Assembly (NCBI GenBank): GCA_010909165.1
Contig: VJWM01000007.1
Coordinates: 496,001-560,000 of the forward strand
Direction: 5' to 3'
Origin: Anthoceros angustus
Taxonomy: Eukaryota; Streptophyta; Anthocerotopsida; Anthocerotales; Anthocerotaceae
DNA: 64,000 bases
Of this stretch, positions 58,880-64,000 are shown one piece after another. A program made the translations under genes and the position numbers. Positions within the stretch are counted from its first letter, which is position 1; each line of letters begins with the position of its first letter. The notes beneath the pieces are model-generated. The model was not told the DNA's origin. It did not search any database and saw only the letters and a program-made list of their open reading frames with translations.

Positions 58880-61800
58880 GAGAGTCATATCGAGTTGCAT
58901 GAACTAGAAGATGAGGAGAACAGTGAGAATGAAGAGGGTAGTGAGCTTGGCCCAGAGGATGAGGACAACGGCCCCATACCTGATGTGCTGGGACACTCTG
59001 ATGATGAGCATTCAGATGCGCAATGAAAGGACAGGAATAGGGGGGTTTTCATGCCCAATGACATGCCGGGTGCGTCGATGGGGGTGCCTATTGTGAGGTA
59101 CGACCCAGATGGCGGGGAAGGGCGCCGGCCAGCCAGTGCCCTCACAGTACATCCTCAAGGTCAAGACCTCAGAACCCCGGATCCGATATGGTTTGTCAAT
59201 TTCCCTCAAGGGGATGATGGACTTGGGCGCCGACTGGCCGGCGCCCCCATGGCAGCAGCACTAGGACATGGTGCTGTGGAGGAGGAGGAAGGAGAAGGGC
59301 GCCGGCCGGCTGGCGCCCCTTTAAGGCCAGCCATGGAAGATGCCACAGAGAAGAGGGTTTCGAAGGGGAAGAGGAAAGCATGTACTTTATATGAGGTAGG
59401 GGGGAGTAGGCAGTCGCAAAGCGAGGAGGCCGGCCGACTGGGAAATCGAAGAGGAAAGGGAATAAAAGCCAGAGGGATTTGGATGACATCCCAACTGTTC
59501 AAGTTTCAACAAATCACGAAAGGCTTGCCGAAGCTATCCGGGATGAAGACCCCCTAACACGCAACAGAGAAGTAGCTTATTCAAAGAAGGTCGTATTGGA
59601 AACAGTGCTGGTGAAATTAGAGAACCTACGGCCAGTATCCTACCTCACAACAGATGCACAGATACGCAGGATTGACGAAGCATGGGCCAATTATTTGGTG
59701 CGTGTGATTTCAAAAGGAAGGATTGAAGAAGGAGTTTTGCCTCTATTATGTATGATTGATCCTACAAAGTGCATTACCTAGAGAAGCTGGACTGACAGAG
59801 ATTCAAGGCCAAAAAATATGTCATGAGAGTGCTTGGAGGAAACCACACATATGTGGCGATGACGCATCTTACAGACACCTCTCCAAGCATGAAGCGCTTT
59901 CAGTATTTTGAGGCTCATGTGTACTGTGGCCTTAATGTACAGCAGACGTGAGTCTTGGCCACGGACCACAATACTATGTCTGATAAGCGCCGAAAGATGA
60001 ATTTCATAGAGCAGGTGAGATATTTGAGGGATGAATTGATTATTGCTAAATGCGACAGTGTGCAGATGACCATGACATGGAAGTTCAACCTGTACAAGGT
60101 TCTGGGCCTTATTGAGGATGCTGTGTATAAGCAGAACGATGTGGACAACATGATCCATATATTGTGCATCGCAAAACAAGAGGGCAGGTTCTGGGAAAAT
60201 ATAGACAAGATTTTCATCAAGTGGGAAGTAGGGGAGTCGCCTGAACAGAAGAAGCATGTGGTAGCGGGGATAAGCAAAAAGAGCAAGGGGAAGCGGAAGG
60301 TGGCTGCCGAGCCCAAAAAAATTGACTTCGCCTATATGAAGCCGAAGGATATGTTGGCAAAGCCTTGGGAATCATTTCAAGGAATTCGAACAGGAGAGTG
60401 TGGGCAGCAGATACTTATAACAGCTTGAGAGAAAGTTCTGGCAAGTCTTATTGACTTGAAAGGAATGGATGACAACATATCTCTGCGGAAAAAATTTCAT
60501 ATTATTCAAGTAGCGATGGTAAAACACCTTGGTTGCTCATCATTCGAGGAGATGCGGCAAAAGTACCCTCAGCACTCCACAGATCAAATCTTGCTCGTTT
60601 TAAGACGGCATTTGCCGGAAGGGTATGCCATTTCTTCCATTCGCACTTTACTTTGGCTCTGATATTGGAGGGCGCCGGCCGACCAGCGCCCTCCATAGTA
60701 GAATGTAATTGTAGGTAGGAGCAGTGCTTTGCACTGGAGAGGGCGCCGGCCAGCCGAGGCCCTCCACAGTGCAAAGCAGTGCTGTATAGGATAAAGGCTA
60801 TAGCTCTTTGGGTGGGGTAGGGCGTCATCCGGCCGGCATCCTCCCATGCAGCATGTCTCTCCATTTGCTTGTACTGTTCTCTTGTTGTTATTATAATATG
60901 CTCAGAAACAGATTGATAACTTTGCAGCAATTGAAGGACGTGGAGGTCCTAATGAAGCTACCCGATGACTTTCGACATTTCATTTTCAAGATCAATAAAT
61001 TGGAAGGGACTGGAGAATGAAAAAAGGGCTTTGGCGGACAAGGACTTGGAAGAAGGACTTCATGTTTTCAATGTGCCATCGAGAGAGAAACAGATGCAGT
61101 ACCAGGTGGAAGCACACAATGTTCTGGACATGCTTGGGTATTTGAGAGGGAGGAGGTACACCCTACTAGTCATGGACGTCTCCTGTGGATTTGACATCGG
61201 GCCAATGGCTAAACGAATGGATTTATCAATTATGGGTACAGTTTTCCAAAGCTTCCAAGAGAAGACCTTAAGTGACGAGTTCAGAATTATCATAATGCAT
61301 GGTGTAGAAGAAGCCCATACCATCAGGGAGGCTATGCGGAAGTCGTGTGTCAAAGGAGGCTTAGTATCATTTATCTGGAACAAGACTAACATGAACAACG
61401 ACAGAGGTGGATTTGAGAATGTGGAGTACGTTACAGTAGGATGGGGTGTGAAAGGAGGATGTGCGAAGGAAAGGGCTGCCATGATGCCAAATGTGATGCA
61501 CGGGACTTTCAACAATGAAAGGTTCGTTATTGGACACCCTACTGTCGTGAAGAAACATGTTTACCTCTCTCATGACAAGTTGGTGGTGTGCCCATACCAG
61601 CAACCAGTGGGGCTCATGATGAAATTGGTGAGGACATTGAGGACTTTTGAGGTGCGCAGGTTATACTGCACAACGCATACACGGTATTGATGTCCTACCA
61701 TATGCAGAGGAAGAGTTGACTTTTGAGCCGCATTAGAGGGGGCTATCTCAATTCTGGGCAAAGAAGGTTTGTATCAATGAAAAGGACTGCTTTAAAGCCC

Positions 61801-62069
61801 AAATTGTTGCATTGAGTGCGAAGAGGTTGAAGCCGACAACCGGCGAACTTATGAATGATGGATAACAGACTTTGGATGCTGTTTGGCTGGCGATCTCGAC
61901 AGATGCCGATCCCCAGAATGATATCAATGAAGACAAGCAGGCGTTAGGCAATGATAGCTTTGACGCGCAGGAGATGGAACACATGCGCAATTTGGCAGTT
62001 GTTGTAGATTTAGTCTCGGTGCAAGAAATGGTCGATTCGCAGATAAGCCCTCATGAGGGACCATTATAG
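58880..62069 (+). pseudogene. ParB-like / DNA methyltransferase-like element protein, decayed
   Basis: An acidic N-terminal part (58880-59557) with the GRRPAGAP-type insertions is followed by a ParB/Srx-like segment (59479-60000: VLVKLENLRPVSYLTTD, later VMRVLGGNHTYVAMTHL and YCGLNVQQ...ATDHN). A basic linker follows, then a region at 61060-61690 resembling class-beta N6/N4 methyltransferases: LLVMDVSCGFDIGP where DPPY would stand, NVEYVTVGWG, and FVIGHPTVVKK like the HPTQKP motif. ParB domains fused to such methylases occur in phages and plasmids. The frame is broken by a shift near 59760 and by TGA codons at about 59789, 59949 and 60426, each fitting a CGA-to-TGA change. A region at about 60620-60925 may be an intron. 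Family assignment is from memory and tentative. Confidence 0.45.
60720..60783. repeat. Long hairpin around a GGCGCC core
   Basis: Arms agcagtgctttgcactg (60720-60736) and cagtgcaaagcagtgct (60767-60783) pair at 16 of 17 positions and continue through GGAGAGGGC/GCCCTCC into the core palindrome. Confidence 0.75.
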
Positions 62070-62399
62070 ACTTTGTGTAGCAAATCCTCCCTCTAGAGTT
62101 TGAGGAAGTAGATTTTAATCTTTGCTTGTATTGCCAGTATGGCTACACCTACATGTTTTTGTTCTCTCCGAACCTTTTAAGATTTGCCGTTTTCAATTTT
62201 CACAACCGTGGGTGTAACATTATAGCTTGTTCGTACTCCACAATGGCGCTGGCCGGTCGGCGCCATTGCTGGGTCCGTGAGGAAGTTTTCCTTATAAATT
62301 CATCCTTTCGCCGAACATTTGTACTAACGGAGGGTGTGTTTATTTTCAGAACAGGCGATTCCCGCAGTTTGAAGATGGTGCCTTTTCCGTCAAAGGGGT

Positions 62400-62456
62400 T
62401 TTTTTCCTATCGAAGGGGGTTTATATATTCCCCCTCTTCAAACTTTATGGTGTTGT
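62400..62456 (-). repeat. Candidate right terminal inverted repeat
   Basis: Reverse complement starts AACACCATAAAGTTTGAAG. See the left end for comparison. Confidence 0.4.
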
Positions 62457-62689
62457 TAGGGAAAGAAAAAATTATACTTTTTTAGTCATAAATCTCCTTT
62501 CAATATTCAACAGATACGACACTTTGCACAAGTAACAAATAGATTATTGATAATTTATTGAATTCCAACAAGATTGAGACATATTGCCATCTGAAATTCC
62601 CTAGCGAAAAGCCAACCCATTCTTTCTTTTAGACTAAAAATCTAAACATTACGTCCCTTAAGGGAAGAATTTCCTATAGCCGGGGTTGT

Positions 62690-63180
62690 GGGATGAGCCC
62701 CTCCCCGATTCTAGAGTACATTTGGATCTGGCTTGTTGTAACCATGGCGATCAATGTATTATCATCCATGACGCCATCCGCGGCGTCATGTCTGCAATGA
62801 CTCGCAAAAGTGATTACTTGGCTTGGAGCATTGGTACACTCTTCTCACGCGTCAGACAATTAGGGCTAACCTCTTTATCTCGTTTGTGACAACCAAATCT
62901 CCATGGTGGTCGTGGTGGTCATTGACCCTACACGAGACACCACGTTTCCTAATGTCATCACTACCTGCCTAGGTAGGGCGGCTAGGGCATTGGCCGAGGA
63001 CTTTGATAGATTTATGAAGTCACGGACTAAAGCCTGTCATACTTACAGACATGGTGTGGGGCTTCCTCTCTCGTACTTCATAACAATGGGTATTCATTGC
63101 TCTCCAACGGGCACTCACAGGAGCCATTCTCAATGACAATGACAATATGTGATGCCATCTCGACAACCTCTATTGTTTGT
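62690..63180 (+). pseudogene. LINE RT C-terminal fragment
   Basis: Plus-strand frames read VVVIDPTRDTTFPNVIT, then AEDFDRFMKSRTKACH and GVGLPLSYF. They resemble, more distantly, the minus-strand C-terminal LINE fragment at 19567-20000 (VVVRDPT, then KDFSRLIKDCAKAYHG and GVSLPLF). No RT core is present. Confidence 0.4.
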
Positions 63181-63469
63181 AGGCCTTTTAACCTGCCTAG
63201 TCATGATATTGTAAGATGCGGAGCGTAGTTGTTTCCTGTTACGCTGATCTTTTGGTTCTTTGAATTGGCCTTTTAAAGATAGATGAGATCACCCATCTCT
63301 TCTCCATTAATAAAAACCGTCTCTTGCTCTCTATAGAATTCTAATAACAACAATTTTGAGATCTATGATAAATGTATGCGGCGCTTTTTTGGCAGCTTCG
63401 GCAGCGGGTTACGTACCTAGTCCTTTCCGATCCATAATTATAAATTGTAATTGCTAAGCATCCTACGCT

Positions 63470-63570
63470 TCGATTGGTACTTAGATGGGGTGTTAGAGGG
63501 AGTGGATGGAATTTTTCTACCATGGAACTTGGTACTTGACAGCTTGTACCATGGTGTGCCTCCTTCTTCT
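63470..63570. repeat. Dispersed copy related to the 30-32 kb duplication
   Basis: ggtacttagatgggg followed by gagggagtggatg and an accatgg block match the order seen at 30555-30660 and 31455-31560. It is diverged and partial. Confidence 0.6.
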
Positions 63571-63860
63571 TCTTCTATACAAGAAGCAAAAGATTTTCTA
63601 TCCATTGTTTATGAAATATAATTTTCATTTCAGAGTAACTTTGGGTTTTCCTTCACCATATTTTAGAACAATTGAAACTAGAAATCGAGTTTGTAATTCA
63701 TATTACATTTAGGATAGAGTCCAGTGCATACCCAATCCCAAGGGGCCAGGGACTCTGTATGATGTGGGACTTTTAATGCTGCCCTCCGATCGAGCGGATT
63801 TACTCTTGAGATTGGTATGACGATCATCTGCAGTTGGTCTGGTCATGTTGTTCGGCCTCC

Positions 63861-63905
63861 CTCATCTTAGCAGCCCTCATCTTAGCAGCCCTCATCTTAG
63901 CAGCC
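63861..63905. repeat. 15-bp triplet tandem repeat
   Basis: Three perfect copies of ctcatcttagcagcc. Confidence 0.9.
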
Positions 63906-64000
63906 GGATATTGAATACAGAAACATGATTTCAATCCAATGTTGCTCTGAAGTTGTTATGAGCCCTGCTTAAGGGCTTCCAATTGGGTTGTGCTCCAGCT

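Larger units (their letters stand above)
57266..62267. repeat. Family of about ten GGCGCCGGCC quasi-palindromes
   Basis: Copies at 57266-57285, 57827-57848, 59121-59141, 59226-59246, 59297-59319, 59427-59441 (partial), 60671-60690, 60742-60761, 60821-60840 (diverged) and 62242-62267. The consensus is about GGGCGCCGGCCNNCNGGCGCCC, able to fold as a hairpin. Three copies lie in an open frame, where they read GRR-(P/L)-A-(S/G)-A. Others sit in a possible intron or near the ends. The remainder of the window has no comparable series. Confidence 0.75.
56837..62456. mobile_element. Candidate TIR element with divergent ParB/methyltransferase-like and BAH-like genes
   Basis: Left end from AACACCATAATTTTTGAAG (56837 on) and right end, reverse-complemented, AACACCATAAAGTTTGAAG (62456 down): about 80% identity over roughly 30 bp. 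GTTA directly flanks both sides as a possible 4-bp target duplication. Both ends carry GGGGTTTTT and GAAGGGGGTTT runs. Between them lie two decayed genes that diverge from about 58.85 kb and roughly ten GGCGCCGGCC quasi-palindromes. This combination matches no transposon superfamily I know. Alternatives are a relic of a large DNA virus or an unrelated host-derived methyltransferase gene cluster. Borders are tentative. Confidence 0.4.

Overview
The window is nuclear DNA of a streptophyte plant. Eight multi-exon genes have plant-type homologues: a DUF506 protein, AIG2-like, ETF-alpha, Iojap/RsfS, a CLC channel, CPR5, a plastid HEAGH protein and TFIIS. A ten-exon sperm-tail PG-rich (SHIPPO) gene points to a lineage with flagellated sperm, such as a bryophyte, lycophyte, fern or charophyte alga. 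Introns are short (many 70-300 bp). The genus cannot be fixed from the sequence.

Layout. 0.74-12.93 kb is one Ty1/copia retrotransposon on the minus strand, with 195-197 bp LTRs, a PBS, a polypurine tract and a 9-bp direct repeat at both borders. It is badly rearranged: its protease-integrase block is inverted, a 3.7 kb insertion sits between integrase and reverse transcriptase, and gag is tandemly amplified. A spliced antisense ORF with a zinc-finger-like motif lies between RNase H and the 3' LTR. 14.3-16.2 kb is a DUF506 gene, followed upstream by a dense microsatellite cluster. 19.5-24.9 kb is a minus-strand LINE-type reverse transcriptase relic with a 1.7 kb tandem duplication. 25.8-28.6 kb is a second, plus-strand LINE relic. 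30.1-31.9 kb is a 900-bp tandem duplication of unknown nature.

32.8-56.0 kb is a compact gene island: SHIPPO (-), AIG2-like (+), ETF-alpha (-), Iojap (+), a PepT-like peptide transporter (+), CLC (+), a small unknown gene (-), CPR5 (+), the HEAGH protein (-) and TFIIS (-). Ten genes lie in 23 kb, mostly as divergent or convergent pairs. ETF-alpha and Iojap share a 247-bp bidirectional promoter. The products belong to unrelated housekeeping processes: mitochondrial electron transfer, plastid ribosome control, peptide and anion transport, nuclear-pore/immune signalling and RNA polymerase II elongation. There is no operon-like logic.

56.8-62.5 kb is the most unusual region. It looks like a roughly 5.6 kb element with imperfect terminal inverted repeats and two divergent decayed genes. 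One encodes a ParB-like plus DNA-methyltransferase-like protein; the other encodes a protein with a BAH/chromo-like tail. About ten copies of a GGCGCCGGCC-type quasi-palindrome are scattered through it. It matches no element class I can name and is the best candidate for an undescribed system. The last 1.5 kb holds LINE debris.

Gene models were spliced by hand from GT-AG sites, reading-frame continuity and remembered family sequences. Exon boundaries are therefore predictions, although phases add up in every model given.
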